DNA of 64,000 bases from Bradyrhizobium sp. (GTDB lineage Bacteria > Pseudomonadota > Alphaproteobacteria > Rhizobiales > Xanthobacteraceae): positions 1 to 64,000 of the forward strand of contig JAQGKC010000200.1 of NCBI GenBank assembly GCA_028290305.1, given 5' to 3'. Within the stretch, counting starts at the first letter, position 1. Each line of letters starts with the position of its first letter. The notes beneath the pieces were generated by a model that saw nothing but the letters and a program-made list of their open reading frames with translations, was not told the origin of the DNA and searched no databases. Positions 38,506 through 47,364 of this stretch are shown in pieces. The position numbers and the translations under genes are program-made.

Positions 38506-38943
38506 ATGACAGTGAAATTCGGCCACATCAACATCGTCGTCCAGGACCTCGACGCGGCGAGAGAATTTTTTGTAACGAATTTCGGCTTCACCGCCGGAGC
38601 CGCGGTTACACTGGAGGGACCGTGGGCCGACGCGCTCAATGCCCTGCATCATGTGCGGGCGGTACACGTTCCGCTGTCGCTGCAAGGTTCGACCGTCCAG
38701 ATCGAATTGCTCAAGTTCCTGCATCCGATCGCCGCTCCCGGCGAGAACCTCGGGACGCCAAACAAGTTCGGCTACCGCCACATCGACTTCGACGTCGACA
38801 ACATCGACGAGTTGACGAGCCGCCTCCAGTCGCAGGGCTGGGAATTCCTCAGTGCGGTCCAGACCGTGTCGTCGATGAATCTGAAGACGGTTTATTTTCT
38901 CGGACCCGAAGGCGTCCTGATCCAGATGACGGAAACACTTTGA
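38506..38943 (+). CDS. VOC (glyoxalase/dioxygenase-fold) protein
   Basis: 145 residues from MTVKFGHINIVVQDLDAARE, with CGGAG before the ATG and only 5 bp after the amine oxidase stop. Two beta-alpha-beta-beta-beta modules are visible. Candidate metal ligands are His in FGHINI, Glu in QIELLKF and His in YRHIDFDV, with EGVLIQMTE at the end. VOC proteins include glyoxalases, epimerases and ring-cleavage dioxygenases. Tight coupling with the preceding two genes suggests it acts on their product, probably a reactive 2-oxo compound. Confidence 0.88.
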   Translation: MTVKFGHINIVVQDLDAAREFFVTNFGFTAGAAVTLEGPWADALNALHHVRAVHVPLSLQGSTVQIELLKFLHPIAAPGENLGTPNKFGYRHIDFDVDNIDELTSRLQSQGWEFLSAVQTVSSMNLKTVYFLGPEGVLIQMTETL

Positions 38944-39025
38944 AACCGGCGGGCCTGTTGCAGTGGCAGTGTAGGCCGGTTCTCAGTGCCGTCGCTGGGT
39001 TGGTTGAGGTTGGCGTAGTCTTCTC

Positions 39026-39109
39026 GCCCAACGTCTTGCGAAACCCAACAAGTTCCAGTTGCTCGTCAATTTAAAGGACGGCAAGACGCTCAACCTGTCG
39101 CTGCCGTAA
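39026..39109 (+). pseudogene. Possible remnant of an ABC_sub_bind-type solute-binding protein
   Basis: A short frame reads LAKPNKFQLLVNLKDGKTLN and ends at TAA 39107. It resembles the conserved PTKFxLVxNLKTAKALGL segment at the C-terminus of the ABC_sub_bind family, which is abundant in Bradyrhizobium. The segment is isolated, about 25 codons, with a stop shortly upstream. It could be chance similarity. Confidence 0.35.
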
Positions 39110-39190
39110 CCCTAGAGGTCGCCTGATCGGAATTCGTTCGGTCTCGCTAAATCGCAAATACGCGGACCGCAGCGATTGTCGCGTCCGGTG

Positions 39191-40375
39191 CTAATCCTGG
39201 TTGCCGAGAAGACCTCGTCCGGCCAAATTCTTGATCAAGGCACCGATGCCGAAGCTCCACGGCTCGCAGACGTCGCTGGTCCGCATCCGATTGACAAGCT
39301 TGCCTAGTTTGGGGCTTGCGACGGTGACCAAATCGCCCGTCTTGTGCGTGAAGCCCTGATCTGGCCCCTCGCGATCCTTCGTCGGCGCGAACATCGTCCC
39401 GAGAAACAGGACGAAGCCATCAGGATATTGATGGTTCGATCCGATCGTCTGTTGCACGAGATCCTCAGGATCGCGGCTGATCATGCTGATGGATGAAAAG
39501 CCTTCCAGAACAAAGCCATCCTCGCCATTCACCGTCAACGCGATATCCATTTTCCTGATGTCGTCGAGCGCGAAGCTGTCATCGAAGAAGCGAACAAACG
39601 GCCCGATGGCGCAGGAGGCGTTGTTGTCTTTCGCCTTGGACAGAAGAAGCGCGGAGCGCCCCTCGAAATCACGGAGGTTGACGTCGTTTCCGAGCGACGC
39701 GCCAACGATGCAGCCCTTGCTCGAAACGATCAGCACGACCTCCGGTTCGGGGTTATTCCAGCTTGATTTGGGATGCAACCCGGCATCCATCCCGGTGCCG
39801 ACCGACGACAATACCGGCGCCTTGGTGAACACCTCCGCATCGACTCCAATCCCGACTTCAAGATACTGGCTCCAGGCTTGCTGAGCGATCAGTACCTCCT
39901 TGAGACGCATGGCTTCCGGCGAGCCCGGCTTAAGTTTCGACAGATCATTTCCGACAAGTCGCGTGATTTCGGTCCGAATCGTTGCAGCCGCAGATGGATT
40001 GCCTCGGGCGCGTTCTTCGATCACCCGCTCCAGCATCGAAACGGCAAAGGTGACGCCGGCCGCTTTGATGACCTGAAGGTCTATGGGCGCGAGCAGCCAC
40101 GGCTGAGTGGGATCGCGTCTATCAGGAGGCGTGTTGGCGGCAATTGCATCCAGGTCGCCAATTCGAATGCCTTCGGCGCCGCGTAATGCGGTTGTAGGAT
40201 TTGCATGTTCGGCGAGCGCGCTAACAGTGGGATACCGCCATGTGATGTCGAAGACGCCATTGTCCCGAATGGCGACCACCGACGGACCGGAAGCTGCCGG
40301 CAGCCAGACCCGGCCTACGAGTGCGCCCGCCTCCCCGTCATCAGGCAATATGGCGGCTGCGTTCAATGATATCAT
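39191..40375 (-). CDS. FAH-superfamily protein (2-keto-3-deoxy sugar acid dehydratase-like, AraD1 type)
   Basis: 394 residues from MISLNAAAILPDDGEAGALV, with GGGGA 8 nt upstream. The C-terminal FAH domain has metal ligands in NNPEPEVVLIVS (E-x-E) and GNDVNLRDFEGR (Asp). The 170-residue N-terminal part is longer than in small FAH enzymes, as in the sugar-acid dehydratase branch. In this cluster it probably acts on a 2-keto-3-deoxy acid made from a uronic acid. It is the last gene of the minus-strand operon, 67 bp after the DHDPS-family gene. Confidence 0.8.
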   Translation of the reverse strand: MISLNAAAILPDDGEAGALVGRVWLPAASGPSVVAIRDNGVFDITWRYPTVSALAEHANPTTALRGAEGIRIGDLDAIAANTPPDRRDPTQPWLLAPIDLQVIKAAGVTFAVSMLERVIEERARGNPSAAATIRTEITRLVGNDLSKLKPGSPEAMRLKEVLIAQQAWSQYLEVGIGVDAEVFTKAPVLSSVGTGMDAGLHPKSSWNNPEPEVVLIVSSKGCIVGASLGNDVNLRDFEGRSALLLSKAKDNNASCAIGPFVRFFDDSFALDDIRKMDIALTVNGEDGFVLEGFSSISMISRDPEDLVQQTIGSNHQYPDGFVLFLGTMFAPTKDREGPDQGFTHKTGDLVTVASPKLGKLVNRMRTSDVCEPWSFGIGALIKNLAGRGLLGNQD

Positions 40376-40442
40376 TGAGAATTCCCCGTGTGGCACCCAA
40401 GACACGATAGCTCACATCAAACGTCAAGTGCGCTCGATGGGA

Positions 40443-41371
40443 TCAATGGCCCCAGCGCAACGCAATCGGCTCGACCTCTCGTGCAAGTTCGAGCAGGCCG
40501 GCGCGCGTATGCGGGTGGATCTGGTCCAGCGGATGACGCACGGCGTCGGACTTGATGACACGCCCCTCCGCCATCACACTTTTCGCAGCCCGCAGTCCGC
40601 ATTGGCGATTTTCATAATTTATCAACGGCAGCACTCGGGCATACGCGGTAGCGGCTTCCGTCCGTCGGCCCGCCAGGTGATTGTCGATGACGGGGCGCAG
40701 GAGATCCGGCAGCAGCGCGCTGGGCATGGTGCCGGTGGCGCCGGCGTCGAGATCAGCCATCATGGTAATTGCTTCTTCGCCATCGAATGGCCCAACGATG
40801 GCTTCGCCGCCGGCTTCGATGAGGGATCGCAGCTTCGCCGCAGCGAACGGCACCTCGATCTTGAAATAGCGCGCCAATGGCACTTCGCGCGCCAGGCGAA
40901 CGAGAAATGGCACCGACAATGTCACGCCGCTAAGCGGAGCGTCCTGTACCATGATCGGATACCAGCGGCGTCTGCGACGCGGCTGAAGTGCTCCAGCATT
41001 CTGCTTTCATCAGCCTTCAAACCGGCGCCGTGATATGGAGGCATCAGCATCAAAAGGCTTGCGCCGCGCTCTGCCGCCCGCGACGCTCGTTCAACCGCGA
41101 TACGCGTGCTGAAATGGCTGCAGGTGACCATGACAGGCTTGCGTCCGGCGACGTGCGACAAGCAGAGATCAACCAATATATTCCTCTCCTCGTCCGAGAG
41201 AAGAAATTGCTCGGAGTAATTTGCAAGAATGCAGATCCCATCGACTCCCTGGTCGATCATGCAGTCCAGTACGCGACGCTGCCCCTCCAGATCCAGATCG
41301 CCTGACTCCGTAAACGGCGTGGGCGCCACGGGAAACAAGCCACGATAGATCTCGCTCGCGGAGCGTGTCAT
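40443..41371 (-). pseudogene. DHDPS/N-acetylneuraminate lyase family aldolase with a 1-nt deletion
   Basis: The first frame (MTRSASEIYRGLFPVAPTPF, GVDGICILANYSEQFLLSDE, MLMPPYHG) runs to VADAAGI and then into unrelated residues. The other half, MVQDAPLSGVTLSVPFLVRL to REVEPIALRWGH, is in the next frame. The normal junction would be AAGI-PI-MVQDAPLSG. Observed minus-strand sequence is GGTATCCGATCATG where GGTATCCCGATCATG is expected, so one C is missing at about 40957. The Schiff-base Lys (YFKIEVPFAA) is intact, and a corrected protein would be about 309 residues. As written the enzyme is lost, but a homopolymer sequence error is a fair alternative. Expected role: aldol cleavage of a 2-keto-3-deoxy acid to pyruvate. 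Confidence 0.88.
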
Positions 41372-41410
41372 GAGAGAACTCCTGCATCGGATATTATCAG
41401 CAACGGGATT

Positions 41411-42577
41411 CTACAGGTTTGCCGGGATCGTCCCGTCCAGAACATTCAAAGCCTCGAAAAGATAATACGATCCGAAAATCGTCTCAGCGCTGGTCGCGGA
41501 GTCCTGGCTGCGCGCATCCCGTCGTTTGTTGAAGCATGCCCCGACCAGCATGCCGGCGGGCCTGCTCTCATTCTTGTTCACCGACGTCAGATAGTGATCG
41601 ATCAGCGCATCCACGGTTTGCTCGCCGGCGTGGCGATACCGGCTCCGAAGCTCGGCAGACGGCGCCAGTTCGCCCAACTTCAACAATGCCGCCGCAACGA
41701 TGGCGGTTGCGGCCGTATCGGTTTCCGTGTTCGGAATGGCGGGATCGTTGAAGTCCCAGTAGGCGACCATGCTTTCTGGAACGTGAGCCAGCCACCAGTC
41801 TGCCGCCGCCATGCACTGCTTCAACCATGTGTTGGCGTCTTGCGGACTGCTTGCGATCGCCATGGCAGAATAAACCAGACCCCAGGCCTGAGCCCGCCCC
41901 CAAACGCTGTCGTCACTGAATCCCTTGTGCGTGAAATGACGCACAATGCTTCCGTCCGCGGGGTTCAATTCGCTTGATTGCACGATCGAGCCATCCGGCC
42001 GCATGTGGATGTCGAGCACCCGCGAGGTGTGCTTGGCCGCACCCGCAGCGAAGGATGGGTCCCCGGTCTTTTTGCCGGCCCAGAACAACAAGGGGATCGC
42101 CTGCAGGGAATCGATACTGCTGAACGATCCGCCGACATCCTCCGACTCCTCTGCATCGCCGCCGAGCGGAATAAGCCCCAGCCTCTCGTCGAATTGTCCC
42201 TTCAGGGAAGTCGCAGCCTCGAGCGCAAGTTTAGACGCAGCTTCGTCCTGGCAGAGGATATCTCCCAAGGCCGCGCCGTAATAGAAGCCGAAGCCTTTGA
42301 ATGCGGTCTGAAGTTTCGCTCTCGGCTTGAGCCGGCCACTCCATATTCTGGCCGCCTCAAGATATTTTGGATCCTGGGTTCGCCGATAGGCCAGCCAAAG
42401 CATTCCGGGCCATGCTCCCCCGGTCCAGTCGCCGTCCGCCGTGGTGGTCCAGACACCGGTCTGCGCATCCGCCCAATGCGGAAATCGGCCGTCGAGACTG
42501 GCCAACGTCTGATCGATCCGGCTTCGGACCAGATCTATTGCCGCCGACAGTCGGCTGCCGTTTGTCGCATTGCTCAT
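41411..42577 (-). CDS. GH88/GH105-type unsaturated uronyl hydrolase homologue lacking one conserved Asp
   Basis: 388 residues from MSNATNGSRL (GGAG 9 nt upstream). The alpha6/alpha6-barrel motifs are clear: GDWTGGAWPGMLWLAY, SSIDSLQAIPLLFWA (Asp156, equivalent of UGL Asp149), FTHKGFSDDSVWGRAQAWGL and MVAYWDFNDPAIPN. The usual HD(I/L)GF, which carries the Asp88 of Bacillus unsaturated glucuronyl hydrolase, reads KGFGF (94-98) here, so Asp is Gly95. No signal peptide is visible. The second GH88 gene of the same regulon keeps both Asp residues. Function may be altered (different substrate, or non-hydrolytic). Confidence 0.85.
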   Translation of the reverse strand: MSNATNGSRLSAAIDLVRSRIDQTLASLDGRFPHWADAQTGVWTTTADGDWTGGAWPGMLWLAYRRTQDPKYLEAARIWSGRLKPRAKLQTAFKGFGFYYGAALGDILCQDEAASKLALEAATSLKGQFDERLGLIPLGGDAEESEDVGGSFSSIDSLQAIPLLFWAGKKTGDPSFAAGAAKHTSRVLDIHMRPDGSIVQSSELNPADGSIVRHFTHKGFSDDSVWGRAQAWGLVYSAMAIASSPQDANTWLKQCMAAADWWLAHVPESMVAYWDFNDPAIPNTETDTAATAIVAAALLKLGELAPSAELRSRYRHAGEQTVDALIDHYLTSVNKNESRPAGMLVGACFNKRRDARSQDSATSAETIFGSYYLFEALNVLDGTIPANL

Positions 42578-42660
42578 CAGAATTACTCCGGCATTCCCAT
42601 TGATATTGCCTCGCGTGGATATCCGCTGCCCCGAGTGCAGCGGACGTATTGCCACCACCG

Positions 42661-43107
42661 TCAGCGTTGGCTCACATTGAGCGTCCATTTCGTGATGTGC
42701 TTGCCGACGGCGACGAGATCGCCGTTCTGATTCTTGATTTCGATGTTGGCAAGCGTCCTGCGGCGTTCCTGGTCGATCTCGCTGATGACGTAGTTCACCG
42801 TGATCGTATCGCCGAAGAACACCGGCTTCAAAAACCGGACACCATCGTAGCCCAGCGAGACCGGCGTGGAATCGATGCCCTTTTTCAGGCTTTCTTCGAT
42901 CATCCGGGTCGAAGCCGTCGACATGAAGCCGACCATCAGCGCGCCGTGAGCGATACGATGCCCATAGATCGAATGGCTCATGAACTGTTCGTCGACATGA
43001 TTTTGCGAGAGGTCGCCGGTCAGTCCGGCAAACATATAGACATCCGACTCGCCAACCGTCTTGGAGAACGTGACGGTGTCGCCGATTTTCGCATGCATTG
43101 CAGTCAT
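42661..43107 (-). CDS. MaoC-like (R)-specific enoyl-CoA hydratase
   Basis: 148 residues from ATG at 43107 (AGGTGA 6 nt upstream; a GTG three codons earlier is possible). Hot-dog fold with the hydratase-2 motif FAGLTGDLSQNHVDEQF, giving the catalytic Asp and His, and YGHRIAHGALMVGFMS. It would hydrate trans-2-enoyl-CoA to (R)-3-hydroxyacyl-CoA. Its place between the ABC ATPase and a GH88 gene links CoA-thioester chemistry to sugar-acid uptake, which is unusual. Confidence 0.88.
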   Translation of the reverse strand: MTAMHAKIGDTVTFSKTVGESDVYMFAGLTGDLSQNHVDEQFMSHSIYGHRIAHGALMVGFMSTASTRMIEESLKKGIDSTPVSLGYDGVRFLKPVFFGDTITVNYVISEIDQERRRTLANIEIKNQNGDLVAVGKHITKWTLNVSQR

Positions 43108-43159
43108 TTGGTTCACCTTTCAGAACGCTTTGGAAACATCGACGCGGCGATACATTCGG

Positions 43160-44257
43160 CTACCGCAGGGCAGTTTCCGTCTTCGCATCGAAAAAATGCA
43201 GGGCCCTTGGATTCATCCACATCGAAACATTTTCGTGAACGGCGATCGGGGTGTCCGGCGCAATTCGCGACGCCATGATGGTGGATCCCGCCGCATTGAC
43301 GCCGACGACCAGTTCGGCGCCCAACTGCTCCGTGACCGCGACATCTCCCGTAAAAGCCGTGTCGACGTCCGCCGGAGGCGAACCGAGATGGATACTTTCC
43401 GGTCGCACGCCCAGCGTCACGGATGTCGCCTTGCAGTTCTTGAGCAACGCGGCTGTCTGGTCGGAGACCCCAATGCTGAAGTCCTTGGCTTTAGCCCGCA
43501 GTCTGCCCTGCTCTTCGATAAGGTCGACGTCGATAAAGTTCATCGCCGGCGATCCGATAAAGCTCGCTACAAAGCGGTTGGCCGGCCGGTTGTAGATTTC
43601 GAGCGGCGTTCCGACCTGCTGTATCCAGCCGTCCTTCATGACAACCACGCGGTCGCCCAGCGTCATCGCTTCGACCTGATCGTGGGTGACGTAAACGGAA
43701 GTCGTCGGAACGCGCTCCCTGAGGCTTTTGATTTCCAGACGCATCTGCGCCCGAAGCTTGGCATCCAAGTTCGACAACGGCTCATCGAACAGGAACACCT
43801 GGGGGTGGCGGACGATGCAGCGGCCGAATGCTACGCGCTGCTGCTGTCCTCCAGACAACTGAAACGGCTTGCGGCTCAACAGCGGCTCCAGGCCGAGGAT
43901 CTGGGTCGCGCGCGCGACCTCTTTACGAATGTCATCCTCCGGGACCTTTCGATTGCGCAGACCGAAGGCCAAATTGTCGTAAACCGTCATTTGCTGATAG
44001 AGCGCATAATTCTGAAAAACCATCGCGATGTCGCGGTCCTTCGGAGGAAGATCGTTGACGATCTTGCCGCCGATCGAAATCGTGCCGGAACTGGTGCTTT
44101 CCAGTCCCGCGATCATCCGAAGCGTGGTGGATTTGCCGCAGCCCGAGGGGCCGACAAGCACGACGAACTCCCCGTCCGAGATCGTGAGGCTGACCCCATG
44201 AACGACGGACAACTGACCGTACTTCTTTGCAACGTCGCGCAAGATGACTTCTGTCAT
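43160..44257 (-). CDS. Sugar ABC transporter ATPase (MalK/UgpC/MsmK-type)
   Basis: 365 residues. Walker A GPSGCGKST is at 36-44, the Q-loop is FQNYALY, the signature LSGGQQQRV at 134-142 and Walker B VFLFDEP at 154-160. A C-terminal TOBE domain (residues 240 onward) is of the CUT1 family. It energises the two permeases encoded upstream in the same operon. Confidence 0.95.
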   Translation of the reverse strand: MTEVILRDVAKKYGQLSVVHGVSLTISDGEFVVLVGPSGCGKSTTLRMIAGLESTSSGTISIGGKIVNDLPPKDRDIAMVFQNYALYQQMTVYDNLAFGLRNRKVPEDDIRKEVARATQILGLEPLLSRKPFQLSGGQQQRVAFGRCIVRHPQVFLFDEPLSNLDAKLRAQMRLEIKSLRERVPTTSVYVTHDQVEAMTLGDRVVVMKDGWIQQVGTPLEIYNRPANRFVASFIGSPAMNFIDVDLIEEQGRLRAKAKDFSIGVSDQTAALLKNCKATSVTLGVRPESIHLGSPPADVDTAFTGDVAVTEQLGAELVVGVNAAGSTIMASRIAPDTPIAVHENVSMWMNPRALHFFDAKTETALR

Positions 44258-44284
44258 CGTAATCCTCTAGCTATTGCCACTGGC

Positions 44285-45097
44285 TCACATCCGAAGTCCG
44301 CGGATGACGTATTTCTGGCCGAATATCGTGACGAGGAGCGCCGGCAGCATCGCAAGTACCGCTGTGGCGCTCATGAGATTCCACTCGGTGCCGGTCTCGG
44401 TGACGAATTGCGCCATGGTCGAAGTGATCATGGGCGTTTTCTGGCCGGTCAGGATGAGAGCGAACAGAAATTCGTTCCAGGTCGACAGCCAGCACAGGAT
44501 CGCAAGCGCGGCTACTCCCGGCATCGCCGACGGCAAGGCAACGCGATAGAAGGCTCCCCACCTGGTGCACCCGTCGATCAGCGCCGCATGCTCCATCGAC
44601 GGATTAATGCCGTCGAAAAAGCCCTTCATGAGCCAGGAAAAGAAGCAGACATGGACGGCGATATGCGGGAGCAGGAGCCCGACATAGGTATCGTAGATTC
44701 CAAGGCGGGTGTTGACGAGATAGAGCGGCAGCACCCAGGAAATGTACGGAACCGTGCGGAATATGTAGATCGTCGCGAACCAACTGCGCTGAATCCAGCC
44801 CGAGAACCGGGACAGCATGTAGCCGCTGCCGACGGTGATGCCCAATGAGAAAATGGTCGCAAGCGTCGACAGCACGAAGCTGTTGAACATCGCCCGCACG
44901 ACTTGCGACTGCTGCGTCACTTCGACGAAATTATGCAGCGTGAAGGACGTTCCGCGCCAGATATAATAGGCCCCTGATGCCGGCCGGACCGACGTCAGAA
45001 CCAGGATCGCCACCGGCCCGACGAACAGCACGAAAATCGCAAGCACGCCGATTGAAAATATGCCGCGGCGAACGGCGGCTGCGAGCATCCCGATCAT
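44285..45097 (-). CDS. Sugar ABC transporter permease (MalG-type)
   Basis: 270 residues with six predicted TM segments. The EAA loop is MEHAALIDGCTRWGAFYRVA LPSAMPG-like, as in CUT1 permeases. Its ATG overlaps the stop of the preceding permease by 4 bp (ATGA), so the two subunits are made together. Confidence 0.93.
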   Translation of the reverse strand: MIGMLAAAVRRGIFSIGVLAIFVLFVGPVAILVLTSVRPASGAYYIWRGTSFTLHNFVEVTQQSQVVRAMFNSFVLSTLATIFSLGITVGSGYMLSRFSGWIQRSWFATIYIFRTVPYISWVLPLYLVNTRLGIYDTYVGLLLPHIAVHVCFFSWLMKGFFDGINPSMEHAALIDGCTRWGAFYRVALPSAMPGVAALAILCWLSTWNEFLFALILTGQKTPMITSTMAQFVTETGTEWNLMSATAVLAMLPALLVTIFGQKYVIRGLRM

Positions 45098-45996
45098 CGC
45101 GACCTGACCATCGTTCGGTTGACGAGACGGTAAAGGCCGATGCCGACGAGCAGCATGATGATCGCGCCGGCCCCCGCGGCGGCGGCACCGCGGCCGAAAT
45201 CGAGATTCACGAAAGCCTGCACGTAGACATAGACGCTGAAGACTTCAGTGCTGCGCGCCGGACCGCCGCCGGTCAGGATGTACACCTGATCGAATGTCCG
45301 GAACGCATCGATCGAGCGGATCAGAATGCAGACGGTGATGACGGGCCGCAGCATCGGCAGCGTCACATGGATAAACGTGCGCCAGGGCGTCGCGGCGTCG
45401 ATCTTGGCAGCCTCGAATTGCTCGGGCGGGAGCCCCTGCAGCGCCGCCAGAAGGATGATCGTGAACCAGGGCGCCCATATCCAGATATCGGTGAGTATCA
45501 CAAGCGTGAAGCTAGGCCAGCGGTCGGACAGCCACGCGACATCCGGCAACCCGAGATACGCCAGGAATGTGGTTATCACGCCGAACTGGTCGTTGAACGA
45601 CCAGCGGATCATGGTCGCGGTGATGACCGGCGCAATGGTCAGCGGCAAAAGAATAACGGTGCGGACCAGCGGCCTGCCGAAGAAAGGCTTGTTGAGAAGC
45701 GACGCCAGGCCCAGCCCCAGGACCAGCGATACCGATACCGAACTCACCATCAAGATAAACGTATTGGGCAGTACGATCTTGAGAAAAACCGGATCCGTAA
45801 AAACCGCCACATACTGGCTGAGGCCGACCCAGGTCTTCAGAGGATTGACCAGGGACCAGTCGCGAAAACTCGCATTCATTCCGACGATGATCGGAATGAT
45901 TTGGAAGCAAACAAGAACGATTGCGGCCGGAGCGATGAGCAGAAGCATGAAACGCTCCTGCTCATCCAGTCGACGCCTCGTGGCGGGCTTTTCCAT
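45094..45996 (-). CDS. Sugar ABC transporter permease (MalF-type)
   Basis: 300 residues. A short cytoplasmic N-terminus (MEKPATRRRLDEQERF) is followed by six TM segments. The EAA loop is PEQFEAAKIDAATPWRTFIH. The start is 3 bp after the stop of the binding-protein gene. Pairs with the MalG-type permease. Confidence 0.93.
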   Translation of the reverse strand: MEKPATRRRLDEQERFMLLLIAPAAIVLVCFQIIPIIVGMNASFRDWSLVNPLKTWVGLSQYVAVFTDPVFLKIVLPNTFILMVSSVSVSLVLGLGLASLLNKPFFGRPLVRTVILLPLTIAPVITATMIRWSFNDQFGVITTFLAYLGLPDVAWLSDRWPSFTLVILTDIWIWAPWFTIILLAALQGLPPEQFEAAKIDAATPWRTFIHVTLPMLRPVITVCILIRSIDAFRTFDQVYILTGGGPARSTEVFSVYVYVQAFVNLDFGRGAAAAGAGAIIMLLVGIGLYRLVNRTMVRSR

Positions 45997-45999
45997 CGG

Positions 46000-47295
46000 C
46001 TACTTGGTCATGGCCCCGGCCTGAATAGCGTCTGCAGACGCTTTCAGCACCTGAGGAATGTCCTCGCGGCTTCCCTTCATCGCGCGGATCATGGTGTCCG
46101 AATAGATCTTGTGCACCGTGGACCAGTTCCGGAAATAATAGGCGTCGTGAACGTGGGCAGACTTGAAGAGGATGTCGTACAGCTTGCGCCAGCCGGCATC
46201 GTTTTTCTCCAACGTCGCCCATACCTTGGTGTTGGGCGGAGGACCACCGGTCTGATTCCACTGCTCGATCTGGCCGTCGGCATCGCTCAGCATTGCGCCT
46301 AAAAGCTTCTTGGCCGCCGCTTTGCGATCATCCGGTATCGTCTTCGGGATCGACCATCCCCAGATATCGATCCAGGTTCGGCCGCCGGTGCTCATCGGTC
46401 CCTCAGGGAAACGAGCGATACCGACCTTGCCGGCGACAGTTGACTTCTCCGGGTTGTTGAAGGTGCCGAGGAAAGTCGTATCGGCCACCGTAAAGGCGGA
46501 TTCGCCGGCCTGGAATATCGCGTTGGCTTCATCGCGCGAATAAGTCGTCATTCCGGGAGGGCTGATCTTGTCCTTGTTGAGCGCATCCCACCAGAACTCC
46601 GCGGTCTGAACCTGGCAGGCGGAAGCGATCATCGGCTTCCACCCGTCCGCCGAGAGCTTTTTGTTGTCGCGCTCGTATGCCGGGCTGTAGATATCGCAAT
46701 TGTTGTTCCAAAGCGTCCACCAGAAGCTGAAGAACGTATTGGTGTAGCTCATGCCGCCGACGTAACCCCACTTTACCTTTTTTTCGGCCTGCAGCTTCTG
46801 GCTGATTTTAACCAGGTCGGCCCAGGTCTTCGGCAGGTCCGGCTCCGGGATCAGATCGGTCCGGTAAAACAGGATGCCGGCCGTCGTCGTGAGCGAGATG
46901 GCGGTGGTCTTGCCGTCGGCGTTGTGGAATGGCTCAAGCTGCCCCTCAGCGACGTTGCGCGCGTCGGTCACATCATCCAGCGGCTCGAGATACTGGGCGA
47001 GATCCTGGCCCCAGTCGTCGTTGTTCCAGATGATGTCGCACTGATCCGTCGCGCCCGACGAAAGCATCTGGGTGATCTTCGGCAGATACACGGAATAGGA
47101 AGTCAACGTCTTGTTGATCTTGATGCCCTGCTTGGCCGCCCATTTCTCCAGGATCGCAACGTTCGCGACCTGGACGGGATGGTTGATGTAGCAGACGTTG
47201 AGAGTTGTTTCCGCACGTGCCGGTGACACGGATGCCGCGCAGGCAAGGATTCCCGCGAGCGCTAGAATCCGCCTTATACCGCTCTCGATGCTCAT
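46000..47295 (-). CDS. Sugar ABC transporter substrate-binding protein
   Basis: 431 residues with a Sec signal peptide (RILALAGILACAASVSPARA, cleavage before ETTLNVC). The mature part has the CUT1 binding-protein pattern: LPKITQMLSSGATDQCDIIW, LTTTAGILFYRTDL, and IFQAGESAF. The many aromatic residues (FFSFWWTLWNNNCDIY) suit an oligosaccharide pocket. Substrate is unknown. The neighbouring GH88 enzymes suggest a short uronic-acid-containing saccharide or glycoside. Confidence 0.93.
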   Translation of the reverse strand: MSIESGIRRILALAGILACAASVSPARAETTLNVCYINHPVQVANVAILEKWAAKQGIKINKTLTSYSVYLPKITQMLSSGATDQCDIIWNNDDWGQDLAQYLEPLDDVTDARNVAEGQLEPFHNADGKTTAISLTTTAGILFYRTDLIPEPDLPKTWADLVKISQKLQAEKKVKWGYVGGMSYTNTFFSFWWTLWNNNCDIYSPAYERDNKKLSADGWKPMIASACQVQTAEFWWDALNKDKISPPGMTTYSRDEANAIFQAGESAFTVADTTFLGTFNNPEKSTVAGKVGIARFPEGPMSTGGRTWIDIWGWSIPKTIPDDRKAAAKKLLGAMLSDADGQIEQWNQTGGPPPNTKVWATLEKNDAGWRKLYDILFKSAHVHDAYYFRNWSTVHKIYSDTMIRAMKGSREDIPQVLKASADAIQAGAMTK

Positions 47296-47364
47296 AGACT
47301 TTTCTCCCGTTGGGCGCTGCCGATGCGTTCGACAATCGACTGGTTTTTGTTGATCTGCTGTTCT

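Noticed and set aside
43061..44848. Plus-strand open frame of 595 codons
   Set aside because: Antisense to the ABC ATPase and permease genes.
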